From Anaerolineales bacterium (GTDB lineage Bacteria > Chloroflexota > Anaerolineae > Anaerolineales > Villigracilaceae), in NCBI GenBank assembly GCA_024710905.1, contig JANJTV010000050.1, positions 1-44,642 on the forward strand: DNA of 44,642 nucleotides. Direction: 5' to 3'. Below the pieces are notes generated by a model that was given only the letters and a program-made list of their open reading frames with translations, ran no database searches and was not told the origin of the DNA. The translations under genes were made by a program, and so were the position numbers. Of the stretch, positions 16,447-24,907 are shown piece by piece. Within the stretch, counting starts at the first letter, position 1. Each line of letters begins with the position of its first letter.

Positions 16447-18174
16447 TTACAGGTGTTTTCCTTGCTTCCGCTTCCACCAGGTCCAAAAACCTGGTAAAAA
16501 GACCAGGCCAACCGGGAGCAGGGAACAGCCACCCGGCACTTCTGGGGCTGCAGAAGACCGCTCCTCCGCCACACTGCTGGAGGCTTCCTCCTCTACAGGC
16601 GGAGAAGTCGGCTCTGGTGTTGGTTCAACCGTTGCCGTTGGCTCAACAACTTCCGGCATGTAGGGCAGCCCTACCGGGTCGGGGAGATCGACCGGCAGGC
16701 GCGTTTCAAGCGTTCCCCGCCCGCCAGTTGCCCAGTAGAACGGCATAACATAACGAAGTTGACCCAGGTCACCATCCGGAGTATAGGTTTCTGGCGGCTC
16801 TTTGGACGTCAGGTGGTAAGCCATGAGCGAATGAAAGACATAGGCTGCGTCATCGTAGGGGCCATCCTGCGTGACAATGTAGGCCATCGTGAAATCTTTT
16901 TGCGAATCAGCCACCGAGGGGATGCGTTCGCCGCCTTCCGAAGCGATTACATCTTCGATCGTGATTGTTCGGTAGGATGGGAATGTTACCCGCTCAGGGT
17001 CAGTCATATCTGGCGAACCAGAGAAGATGTGAACAGGTGGTACTTCCTCCGGCCCAATCAGGCCCATTACATACAATTCGAGCGGGGAGTAGGGCTCGTT
17101 CAGCGACGCATCTGTATTCTTGACAAACCGCCAGGTTTCATCACCATTGGGTATGAACAATCCAGGCCCACCGGATGAGAAATAAAAAGACTGCATTTGG
17201 CCACCAACATCAGATTTATCAGTCCAATGATAGGTGACAGCATTGATATGATCTGTCTGCTTCAAGAGCCCCAATTGCCTTCCGATCGCTACTCCCCAAA
17301 CATGACCGACTTCATGATCGACAACATCCAATCCACCAAAAGAATTATAGATTACCGATTTGAGCCGTCCCGCTGACCCAAACTGTTCGGTCTTATCATA
17401 AATATCCAACCCGATATTTTGAATATCATTCGAAACAAATACCAGGTACGGTATGTTCTCTACCAGATCTCCTCGTCTCAACATTTGCATACCCGGCGTC
17501 ACCATGGCGATATCAAATTCATCCGGTAAAACACTGTATAACTTTTGGTAAGCTTGAAAATTTGTCACCCCGCAGGAGACATTGGAGACCGGGTAATCAT
17601 CGATCACTTGTTTATTAAAGTCATGGATAAAGAAGGCGTAGGCTGTTGCTGATAGGCCATTTCCAAAATCCACTACTTCAAATGCCTCACGATATTTGGG
17701 GTCTACCACACCGATGCGAATGGGAAACCAGGAAAAATAGGCTGACCCATTCTTAAGCTCAAACCGCGGGTAATAATCCCAGGTGCCATAGCCCCAACTC
17801 CCAATACGGTCTTCAGGGCAATAGGGCCTCAAGTTTGAGCGCGTAAAGACTCCATCCCCGGCAACCAGGTCCCCGTTGGTGCCATCGTCATAGAGGATTG
17901 AAAAATCAGCTTCAAATGGACCGTCATAAGAGAGGTGTTCACCGTAGGGATCCCTAATCATGACCCGCTCGACATCACTTCGGCCGACAATGTGCAATTC
18001 CACGGTCATACCTTCTGTATCATCACAATAATATACGGACGGGGTGACGCGCGTCCAATAGTTCCGTTGCGGGAATTGGGGAAGTTCCTCCTGCGCCAGG
18101 GCATTGCTTAAGGGAAAAAACAGGGTAGTAAACAAGAAAAATACTGCAATTGCCAATCGAATAAAAATGCTCAT
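16447..18174 (-). CDS. Secreted HExxH metalloprotease-like protein with C-terminal membrane anchor
   Basis: The 575-residue protein begins with a signal peptide (residues 1-27, ending ALAQE). Next comes a beta-rich N-terminal domain with a DDGTNGDLVAGDG calcium-type loop. A zinc-protease motif DHEVGHVWG follows in mid-protein, then a YSPLELYVMGLIGPEEVP block seen in secreted proteins of uncharacterised metalloprotease families. The C-terminus is a Pro/Glu/Ser-rich spacer, GGCSLLP, a hydrophobic helix and WKRKQG, a layout like C-terminal sorting and anchoring tails. The role is probably cleavage of extracellular protein; this is inference. ATG 18174 is chosen over 18228 because AAAGGAG lies before it and the signal peptide begins there. 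The promoter is probably the TGCTATGAT near 18208 (minus strand). Confidence 0.8.
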   Translation of the reverse strand: MSIFIRLAIAVFFLFTTLFFPLSNALAQEELPQFPQRNYWTRVTPSVYYCDDTEGMTVELHIVGRSDVERVMIRDPYGEHLSYDGPFEADFSILYDDGTNGDLVAGDGVFTRSNLRPYCPEDRIGSWGYGTWDYYPRFELKNGSAYFSWFPIRIGVVDPKYREAFEVVDFGNGLSATAYAFFIHDFNKQVIDDYPVSNVSCGVTNFQAYQKLYSVLPDEFDIAMVTPGMQMLRRGDLVENIPYLVFVSNDIQNIGLDIYDKTEQFGSAGRLKSVIYNSFGGLDVVDHEVGHVWGVAIGRQLGLLKQTDHINAVTYHWTDKSDVGGQMQSFYFSSGGPGLFIPNGDETWRFVKNTDASLNEPYSPLELYVMGLIGPEEVPPVHIFSGSPDMTDPERVTFPSYRTITIEDVIASEGGERIPSVADSQKDFTMAYIVTQDGPYDDAAYVFHSLMAYHLTSKEPPETYTPDGDLGQLRYVMPFYWATGGRGTLETRLPVDLPDPVGLPYMPEVVEPTATVEPTPEPTSPPVEEEASSSVAEERSSAAPEVPGGCSLLPVGLVFLPGFWTWWKRKQGKHL

Positions 18175-18346
18175 CGTAGCTGCTCCTTTGAATGTAAAAA
18201 AACATGCTTCATCATAGCAAAAATGCACATCAAAGAAAACTACCGAAAATTCGATATTTTGAAACTGTAATTATTTATCCCAGGTTGGTTTAACCAGCCA
18301 GCAACAGCCGTTCATCAAACTTTCGTTAACCTGCCAGCTTGTCCGG

Positions 18347-18375
18347 TTGCGGAACCAGTCTAACAGGCGTATAGT
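18347..18375 (+). promoter_or_regulatory. Promoter of the ABC exporter
   Basis: TTGCGG (18347-18352), a 17-bp spacer and TATAGT (18370-18375) fit a sigma-70 promoter 43 nt before ATG 18418. A short dyad (TTGGTTTAACCAG, near 18286-18298) upstream might be an operator. Confidence 0.5.
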
Positions 18376-18417
18376 TACCCGACCATTAATTGACTGTCCC
18401 CAATTGGAGAAAATAGC

Positions 18418-20373
18418 ATGCATGGTGCCTGGTTTAACTACATCCGTTCGGGCGATGAAAAGCCCGCCAAAGTCACCCGCGAATTATTGTTACGCGTACT
18501 GGCCCATGCCCGGCCCTACTGGGGCCAGATTGGCGGCATGTTCATCACCATCCTGTTTAGCACAGCATTCGGGCTGCTTTCCCCGCTTATTTTTCGTCAC
18601 CTGATTGACAACATCCTGCCCAATAAAGACATCAACCAGCTGGTTTTGTTCTCGGCCGGGTTGTTGCTTGTTCCATTGTTTTCCGGTGGCATCAACGTCA
18701 TCCAGCGCCAACTGAACGCCAGCGTCGGCGAAGGCGTGATCTACGACCTGCGTGTGGCCCTGTTTGGCAAGCTGCAACGCATGAGCCTGCGCTTCTTTAC
18801 CAATACTAAAACCGGTGAACTGATGAGCCGCCTGAACAGCGATGTGGTCGGCGCACAGAATGCGATCAGCAACACCATTGTCGGCATTGTCACCAACCTG
18901 GTGCAGGCTATTGCCATCCTGGCGGTCATGCTAACCCTCGAGTGGCGGCTGACGCTGGTCAGTGTCTTAATCCTGCCGCTGTTCATTCTGCTGGCCCGGC
19001 GTCTAGGGGAAGTGCTGCGCGACATTGCCCGCCGTGGCATGGACCTGAACGCCCAGATGAACGCTCACATGAATGAAACGCTTAACATTGGCGGGGCCTT
19101 GCTGGTTAAACTGTTTGGCCGGGCCACCGAGGAACAAAACCGCTTCCAGGGCCGCGCCGCCCAGGTACGCGACATCGGCATTCGCCGGGCTGTCATCGGC
19201 TCGTCCTTTTTTGTCATGATCGGCCTGGTCAGCGCGGTTGGTACGGCGCTGGTGTACGGCCTGGGCGGCTGGTTCGTCATTGAAGGCGCTTTTACCATCG
19301 GCACCATCGTGGCCTTTGGCTCGTACCTCGGCCAGCTGTATGGCGCATTGCAGGGGCTGGCCGGCGCGCCGGTGGAATTCAGCACCAGCATGGTTTCTTT
19401 TGAGCGCGTCTTTGAGATCATCGACCTGCCCCAGGATGTCCCTGAAAAAGAAAATGCCGTCGTCCTGAAAGATGTAAAAGGCGAGCTGGAATTCGAGAAT
19501 GTCAGCTTCAACTATAGCGTTGACCCGGCCACATTGTTGAGTGAGGTCAGGCGTTATGGCAAGATGGAAAATGTGCAGGCCGTCCTTTCGGGCGGGGGGA
19601 ACGGGAACAACCGGCAGCCTGAAAAAGCCAGCACCAACGACGATGCAGACTCCCCTGAGCCTGCCGCTGACTCGCAGGCGCGCGAAGTGGCCCTGAGCGG
19701 AATCTCATTCAAGGCCCGGCCCGGACAGTTAATCGCCCTGGTTGGCCCCTCCGGCGCAGGCAAAACCACCACCACCTATCTTATTCCACGCCTGTACGAC
19801 CCGACTGAAGGAGTCATCCGATTGGACGGGCATGACCTGCGCGATCTGGGCCTAGAGTCACTGGCCGGGGCAATTGGCATGGTAACGCAGGAGAACTACC
19901 TGTTCCACGATACCATCCGCACCAACCTGGTTTATGCGCGGCCAGACGCCACCCAGGAAGAGATCGAACAGGCGGCGCGGGCGGCGAACATCCACCATTT
20001 CATTGCCGGATTGCCTGATGGTTACGATACGGTCGTTGGTGAGCGCGGATACCGCCTGAGTGGCGGTGAGAAGCAGCGCATTGCCCTGGCGCGGGTGATT
20101 CTGAAAGACCCGAAGATCCTGGTACTGGATGAAGCCACGAGTCACCTGGACAGCGAATCGGAGAGCCTGATTCAGGAAGCGCTCAAGCGGGTCATGGCCG
20201 GCCGGACGAGCATTGTGATCGCCCACCGGTTGAGCACCATCCTGGCCGCGGATTTGATCTTGGTGATGGATAAAGGGAAGATTGTTGAGCGGGGCACGCA
20301 CGATGAATTGCTCGCTCTGGACCGCCTATATGCCCAGTTATATGAGACGCAGTTCAGGGGAGAGAAGGTTTAG
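18418..20373 (+). CDS. ABC exporter, fused permease-ATPase half transporter (MsbA/LmrA-like)
   Basis: This 651-residue half transporter has six membrane helices (about 35-320) and a C-terminal ATPase domain. Motifs are complete: Walker A GPSGAGKT (443-450), Q-loop Q491, signature LSGGEKQR (547-554), Walker B ILVLDE (D571, E572) and the H-loop in IVIAHRLS. It should act as a homodimer exporting lipid, peptide or drug; the substrate is unknown. The ATPase domain carries an unusual insert of about 53 residues (369-421) between its first strands. It is rich in Gly, Asn, Asp and Glu, where relatives have about 10 residues. GGAG lies before the ATG. The GAF-domain gene follows after 34 nt. Confidence 0.93.
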   Translation: MHGAWFNYIRSGDEKPAKVTRELLLRVLAHARPYWGQIGGMFITILFSTAFGLLSPLIFRHLIDNILPNKDINQLVLFSAGLLLVPLFSGGINVIQRQLNASVGEGVIYDLRVALFGKLQRMSLRFFTNTKTGELMSRLNSDVVGAQNAISNTIVGIVTNLVQAIAILAVMLTLEWRLTLVSVLILPLFILLARRLGEVLRDIARRGMDLNAQMNAHMNETLNIGGALLVKLFGRATEEQNRFQGRAAQVRDIGIRRAVIGSSFFVMIGLVSAVGTALVYGLGGWFVIEGAFTIGTIVAFGSYLGQLYGALQGLAGAPVEFSTSMVSFERVFEIIDLPQDVPEKENAVVLKDVKGELEFENVSFNYSVDPATLLSEVRRYGKMENVQAVLSGGGNGNNRQPEKASTNDDADSPEPAADSQAREVALSGISFKARPGQLIALVGPSGAGKTTTTYLIPRLYDPTEGVIRLDGHDLRDLGLESLAGAIGMVTQENYLFHDTIRTNLVYARPDATQEEIEQAARAANIHHFIAGLPDGYDTVVGERGYRLSGGEKQRIALARVILKDPKILVLDEATSHLDSESESLIQEALKRVMAGRTSIVIAHRLSTILAADLILVMDKGKIVERGTHDELLALDRLYAQLYETQFRGEKV

Positions 20374-20407
20374 TTTTCCTGTCCCGGTGGTATACTCTCG
20401 TCAACCT

Positions 20408-21310
20408 ATGGGCTCACAGAAAACCCTTCCCCCACGCGGAGTCAGGCGCATCATGATTGCAGTGCATGCCCTAGAGCGCGGAGACTATACCTCCGACCTG
20501 CTCGAGGACATGATCGGCCAGGAGGACGACCTGGGCCAGCTGGCCAGCATGCTGGATTCTATGGCCCGCCAGGTCCTGTTCAAGGATCGCCAGCAGCGAC
20601 TGCTGCGCACCGTCATCCCGATTGGGGTGTCACTTTCAGCGGAAAAAGATTTCAACCGCCTGCTGGAAACAGTCGTACTGGAAGCGCAGGAAATTACCAA
20701 CGCTGACGCCGGTACGCTCTACCTGGTGGAAGATCACCAGCACCTGCGCTTCATGATTGTGCGCAACACCTCGCTGGGATTAATGACCGGCGGTACCACC
20801 GGCAACCCGATCACTTTTAATCCCATCCCACTCTATAAAGAAAACGGTGAAGAGAACCGCTCCAATGTGGCTTCGTATGTGGCGCTGACGCACAAACGCG
20901 TCAACATCCCGGACGCCTACGAGGCGGACGGTTTCGACTTCACCGGCACCAAAATCTTTGATGAACGCACCGGCTATCGCTCCAAGTCTTTTTTTGCCGT
21001 ACCTCTGGAAAACAAAGACAATGAAGTCATCGGCGTACTGCAACTAATTAACTCAAAAGATGCTGAAACCGGTGAGATCGTCTCATTCTCATCAGATGAT
21101 GTACTGGAAGCCTTAATCCTGCTGGCTTCCGCCGCGCTGGATGGTTACATCCGTGAGCAACGCCTGCACCAGGAAATTGCCAAACTACGTATTGAAATTG
21201 ACGAAGTGCGCCGCGCCCGCCAGGTAGCCGAAATTACCGACACCAATTATTTCCGTGACCTGCAAAGCAAGGCCACAGAAATGCGCCGGCGAAAAAGCTC
21301 AAAAACCTGA
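20408..21310 (+). CDS. GAF-domain protein with HAMP-like N-terminus and C-terminal coiled coil
   Basis: This 300-residue protein starts with a HAMP-like helical region (about 15-60; LERGDYTSDLLEDM, DDLGQLASMLDSMA). A GAF domain follows (about 75-245), with GTLYLVEDHQHLRFMIVRN and the FFAVPLENKDNEVIGVLQLINSK core, and a charged coiled coil closes it (about 250-295). There is no kinase, cyclase or phosphatase domain, so it looks like a sensory or adaptor module. ATG 20408 is preferred over a frame start at 20282, which overlaps the ABC gene and adds unrelated sequence. A TATACT lies about 11 nt upstream, so it may have its own promoter with a very short leader. Confidence 0.82.
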   Translation: MGSQKTLPPRGVRRIMIAVHALERGDYTSDLLEDMIGQEDDLGQLASMLDSMARQVLFKDRQQRLLRTVIPIGVSLSAEKDFNRLLETVVLEAQEITNADAGTLYLVEDHQHLRFMIVRNTSLGLMTGGTTGNPITFNPIPLYKENGEENRSNVASYVALTHKRVNIPDAYEADGFDFTGTKIFDERTGYRSKSFFAVPLENKDNEVIGVLQLINSKDAETGEIVSFSSDDVLEALILLASAALDGYIREQRLHQEIAKLRIEIDEVRRARQVAEITDTNYFRDLQSKATEMRRRKSSKT

Positions 21311-21332
21311 TAGTCCCCTGTTTTTGCCAACT

Positions 21333-21989
21333 TTACGAATAACTGGCCTTATCGCCAAGAATTTCCCAGCCACGTTGTAAGGCTGTCGCGCGCAGGCCAG
21401 CATCCGGGTAGACTGCCACCGGGTGAGCCGCATTCTCCAGCAGCGGGATGTCCATCACCGTGTCGCCATAAGCCACATCCACTTTTTCCACTTTCAAGCG
21501 GGAGAGCACCTCGGCGATCTTCCGTTCGCTGGCCACCAGTTCAGCAGCCAGCCGTGCCCTGCCGTTAATAATTTCAACCGGTGTGCCAATGGCCTGCGCG
21601 CCAAAGCGGCGGGCAAAGGCACGGGCTATCGGCTCCACGACACTGCTGGCAACATAGACCTGCGCCCCGTCGGAAAGATGCGCCTGCAGGCGGGCAATCA
21701 CATCCTCGCGGCGTTTGGGCCACAGGTCATGCTCGACTGCCCATTCGGCCACAGCGTCCAGTTTTTCCGGGTTGGGGTTTTCGATCCAGCCCAGGCTGTC
21801 CACCATCAGGCCCTGGCCCCATTTTTGCAGGTCTAACAGCCCGGCTTTTGCTGCAAAATAACCCGGCAGCATGGCGGTCACCTGCCAGTTGGCCTGCAAC
21901 TTACTCTGGTGATGGCGCACCCAGTCCAGCAAACCCAGCACCGGGCTGCCCAATGTCAATGTTCCCATCATGTCTGAAATAACAATCAT
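21333..21989 (-). CDS. HAD-superfamily (SerB-like) protein lacking the second catalytic Asp
   Basis: This 218-residue protein has the HAD frame: N-terminal ISDMMGTLT with the nucleophile D6, motif II in VYVASSV, and the acidic motif AYGDTVMDIPLLENA near the C-terminus. The helical cap between about 20 and 95 resembles phosphoserine-phosphatase-type HADs. The expected DxD reads D-M-M, so the general acid/base Asp of phosphatases is missing. The enzyme may act on a different bond or be impaired. ATG 21989 has AGGAG 5 nt upstream; the in-frame ATG at 22022 overlaps the TATAAT promoter region (about 22017-22022). It converges on the GAF gene. Confidence 0.8.
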   Translation of the reverse strand: MIVISDMMGTLTLGSPVLGLLDWVRHHQSKLQANWQVTAMLPGYFAAKAGLLDLQKWGQGLMVDSLGWIENPNPEKLDAVAEWAVEHDLWPKRREDVIARLQAHLSDGAQVYVASSVVEPIARAFARRFGAQAIGTPVEIINGRARLAAELVASERKIAEVLSRLKVEKVDVAYGDTVMDIPLLENAAHPVAVYPDAGLRATALQRGWEILGDKASYS

Positions 21990-22042
21990 AGCTCTCCTAT
22001 TGGCGAAAATAAAATTATACAACCTGCAAAACCAAAAAAGGT

Positions 22043-22048
22043 TAAAAT
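22043..22048 (+). promoter_or_regulatory. -10 box of rsmI, leaderless spacing
   Basis: TAAAAT ends 6 nt before ATG 22055 and no ribosome-binding site is present. It is back to back with the TATAAT of the HAD gene on the other strand. Confidence 0.4.
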
Positions 22049-22054
22049 GACCCT

Positions 22055-22882
22055 ATGGGCACCCTTTACCTCGTCGCGACCCCGCTTGGCAACCTGGAGG
22101 ATTTGAGTCCACGCGCCATTCGCACCCTGCGCGAGGCCTCACTGGTTGCCGCCGAAGACACCCGCCACAGCCAAAAACTGCTCAACCATTTTGGTATCGA
22201 AACACCTATCACCAGCTATTTTGAACACAACAAACTGACCAAACTGGAGGTCATCCTGCGGGCATTGGAGCGCGGGGATGTGGCCCTAATTTCAGACGCC
22301 GGCACACCGGCCATTAACGACCCTGGGTACGAACTGGTTAGAGCGGCCATCCAGGCGGGCCACCCCGTCAGCCCGGTTCCCGGTCCTTCGGCCCCCATCG
22401 CCGCCCTGGCCGCCTCCGGCCTGCCAACGGATTCCTTCCTCTATTTGGGCTACCTGCCGCGCAAAACATCCGAACGGCGCGAAAAACTGGCCTCGGTTGC
22501 CAGCCTGCCGTACACCCTCATCATTTTTGAGACGCCACATCGGCTGGTCGAATCGCTGCAAGATATCCTGTCTGTACTGGGAGACCGCCCGATAAGCGTC
22601 TGCCGCGAACTGACCAAATTATATGAACAGTTCGTGCGCGGCGGCGTCAGCCAGGTGCTGGCCCATTTCACGGAAAACGAGCCGCGGGGTGAGTTCGTCC
22701 TGGTGATTGAAGGGCAAACCGGGGTGGGTATCTCACGTTGGTCAGAAGAACAGGTACGCCAAGAGATTACCATCCGAATCAAAGCGGGTCACAAAGCCAA
22801 GCAGATTTCCAACGAACTTTCACTGGTCAGCGGGTGGCAAAGCAAGGAAGTTTACAGTCTCATCACTGTTTTGAAACGGTAA
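22055..22882 (+). CDS. rsmI: 16S rRNA (cytidine(1402)-2'-O)-methyltransferase
   Basis: This 275-residue protein is a tetrapyrrole-methylase-fold enzyme typical of RsmI. It has LYLVATPLGNLEDLS (3-17), AAEDTRHSQKLL, the SYFEHN motif, LISDAGTPAINDPGYELV, VPGPSA and the FLYLGYLPRK block. It methylates the 2'-O of C1402 in the ribosomal decoding centre using S-adenosylmethionine. Length and all family blocks are normal. A C-terminal helix-turn-helix-like region (KAKQISNELSLVSGWQSKEVY) matches the RsmI tail. It appears monocistronic. Confidence 0.96.
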   Translation: MGTLYLVATPLGNLEDLSPRAIRTLREASLVAAEDTRHSQKLLNHFGIETPITSYFEHNKLTKLEVILRALERGDVALISDAGTPAINDPGYELVRAAIQAGHPVSPVPGPSAPIAALAASGLPTDSFLYLGYLPRKTSERREKLASVASLPYTLIIFETPHRLVESLQDILSVLGDRPISVCRELTKLYEQFVRGGVSQVLAHFTENEPRGEFVLVIEGQTGVGISRWSEEQVRQEITIRIKAGHKAKQISNELSLVSGWQSKEVYSLITVLKR

Positions 22883-22991
22883 AAAATAAATCAGGCGCTT
22901 CCTATAGATTGTTTATACATTTCAGACATTCCCGGACTACGGTTAAAACAAGGGGGCAAGGCCCATGGGAATGCACGAGAGGAGGTGCGCT

Positions 22992-23726
22992 ATGAAACCC
23001 ATGCAGTGGTTTTTCATCAGTGTTTCGATTCTTCTGGCTGGCCTGCTTTTTGGCTGCGGTCCCGCACCAGTCATCCCGGTTACGGGAGGAATGAATCTCC
23101 CGGATTCGGTAATTCTGGCCAGGGATACGGTCACTATTCACCTGGCCAACAACTACGGGACGTCCGGCCTATTGCCAGAGACCACCTGGCAGGTAAAAGA
23201 ACTCTCCCGGCCCGACCTGGTAGATATGAAGATCTACGAGTTCAGGAACAGCAGCTGGTTGATGACTGTCCGGGTGCCCAATGACCCCACCCAAAACCAG
23301 CAAATCCTGTTTGTGAACACCCGCAACGGATTTACATGGGCCGGGCTGGCTGACGCCAACGGCAATGTCTTCCAACTGGCTGTGAGAGATGCCGGGCTGA
23401 TCCCTGTGACGGGCGGAAACTTTAGCCCATCACATGACCTGACGCTCGCCCGCAACAGTGCCATGGAGTACATTACAGAGACGTATGCCCTACCCAATAT
23501 GCCCGATGTCGGTGACTGGGGCGGTTATGTCTTGCAGCGGCCAGACCTGGTCGACCAGACCATCTACAGCTTCAACCGTGAAGGCTGGATCGTTACCATC
23601 CGAGTTCCTGCAAATACTAACAAACCCTACGAGGTGACCTTCATCAACCCCCAAACCGGGTTTGTCTGGGCCGGGCATGTAGATGCCGCCGGGACAGTGA
23701 CAGAGATTTCCCATTACATCAAATAA
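22992..23726 (+). CDS. Lipoprotein with two tandem copies of one domain, function unknown
   Basis: This 244-residue protein starts with a lipoprotein signal peptide (LAGLLFGC, C22). Two homologous units of about 100 residues follow. Each contains PVTGG, a D..LAR helix, a (L/Q)RPDLVD..IY.F strand pair, a W...VRVP strand and a GF.WAG..DA.G.V ending. The family is not recognised. ATG 22992 is supported by AGAGGAGG 6 nt upstream; an in-frame ATG at 22965 lacks that support and would spoil the signal peptide. It lies in its own unit between rsmI and a perfect terminator, so it is a surface lipoprotein with an internal duplication. Confidence 0.82.
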   Translation: MKPMQWFFISVSILLAGLLFGCGPAPVIPVTGGMNLPDSVILARDTVTIHLANNYGTSGLLPETTWQVKELSRPDLVDMKIYEFRNSSWLMTVRVPNDPTQNQQILFVNTRNGFTWAGLADANGNVFQLAVRDAGLIPVTGGNFSPSHDLTLARNSAMEYITETYALPNMPDVGDWGGYVLQRPDLVDQTIYSFNREGWIVTIRVPANTNKPYEVTFINPQTGFVWAGHVDAAGTVTEISHYIK

Positions 23727-23755
23727 TCCCTGTCTACATATTCGGTACTACCTTG

Positions 23756-23778
23756 CCCTGCGGTGATCAACCGCAGGG
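23756..23778 (+). terminator. Intrinsic terminator of the duplicated-domain lipoprotein gene
   Basis: CCCTGCGG (23756-23763) and CCGCAGGG (23771-23778) form an 8-bp stem around TGATCAA, followed by TTTTTATT. Confidence 0.93.
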
Positions 23779-23845
23779 TTTTTATTCCCAACACACAGGC
23801 AGAACAGGTAAAATCAACCCATCCCATTTGGAAACGGAAACCCAC

Positions 23846-24907
23846 ATGAACCTTGACGATCTGTCCCTCATCCAACAACTGGACGCCCAAAACATGCTGG
23901 GCGAAATTGACCACCTGCCCGCCCAATTGGAACAAGCCTATGCGCTCGGCCAATCCCTGCCCCTGCCGGAAGGTGATTTCAAACAGGTGGTCATCGCAGG
24001 CATGGGTGGCTCGGCCATTGGCGCAGACCTACTTTCCGCTTACATTGCAGGAACCTGCGACCTGCCCATCATCGTCTGGCGCGATTATGGCCTGCCCGCT
24101 TTTGCCAAAGGCCCGGGAACGCTTTTCATTGCATCGTCGCATTCCGGCAACACCGAAGAAACCCTTGATGCGTATGAAAACGCCCAAAAAGCAGGCTGTA
24201 CCCTGCTGGCAATTTCCACTGGTGGCAAACTGGCCGAAAAGGCCGCAGCCGCAAACATCCCGTTCTGGAAGTTCGAACATAAAGGCCAGCCACGCGCTGC
24301 CGTCGGGTTCTCATTTGGTTTATTGCTGGCCCTGTTTGCCCGACTAGGGCTGATTCCCGGCCAGGAGGATGCAGTCAGGGAAACTGTAGCCGCCATGCAC
24401 GAACAGCAGGCTCACCTGAAAGCGGATGTGCCTGCTGCGCTCAATCCGGCCAAACGCTATGCCGGGCAACTGGTTGGCCGTTGGGTGACTGTGTTTGGCT
24501 CCGGTGCACTGGCCCCGGTGGCACGGCGCTGGAAAGGCCAAATTAACGAACTTGCCAAAGCCCCGGCCAATTTTGAGTTCCTGCCCGAAGCCGACCATAA
24601 TACACTGGCCGGACTGGTCAACCCTTCAGAACTGCTGATGAGTCGCACCATGACCATGTTCATCAACGCACCAAGCGACCATCCACGCAACCGGCTGCGC
24701 AGCGAAATCACCCGCCAGACCTTCATGCTCGAAGGCTCGAACACCGATTTTTACATGGCAAAAGGAAACTCCACCCTGGCGCACATCTGGACGGCCCTGC
24801 ACTTCGGCGACTACATGACTTACTACCTCGCCATTGCCTACCAGGTTGACCCCACTCCGGTGGATGCCCTGCAAAACCTGAAAACCGCCCTGGCCGCCCA
24901 AAAATGA
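23846..24907 (+). CDS. Bifunctional phosphoglucose/phosphomannose isomerase (SIS domain)
   Basis: This 353-residue protein is the short archaeal/Chloroflexota-type PGI/PMI, not the 550-residue classical Pgi. It has two sugar-isomerase (SIS) modules: VVIAGMGGSAIGADLL and IASSHSGNTEETL in the first, and VFGSGALAPVARRWKGQINE with the catalytic FLPEADHN region in the second. It interconverts glucose-6-P or mannose-6-P with fructose-6-P, feeding glycolysis and GDP-mannose or glycan synthesis. ATG 23846 is chosen because upstream in-frame sequence (from 23753) lies in the terminator and shows no homology. The next gene, a membrane glycosyltransferase, overlaps its stop (ATGA), which fits a sugar-supply link. 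Confidence 0.93.
   Translation: MNLDDLSLIQQLDAQNMLGEIDHLPAQLEQAYALGQSLPLPEGDFKQVVIAGMGGSAIGADLLSAYIAGTCDLPIIVWRDYGLPAFAKGPGTLFIASSHSGNTEETLDAYENAQKAGCTLLAISTGGKLAEKAAAANIPFWKFEHKGQPRAAVGFSFGLLLALFARLGLIPGQEDAVRETVAAMHEQQAHLKADVPAALNPAKRYAGQLVGRWVTVFGSGALAPVARRWKGQINELAKAPANFEFLPEADHNTLAGLVNPSELLMSRTMTMFINAPSDHPRNRLRSEITRQTFMLEGSNTDFYMAKGNSTLAHIWTALHFGDYMTYYLAIAYQVDPTPVDALQNLKTALAAQK

Noticed and set aside
20282-20407. N-terminal extension of the GAF protein
   Set aside because: It overlaps the coding end of the ABC exporter and carries unrelated residues. ATG 20408 fits the HAMP-like start.
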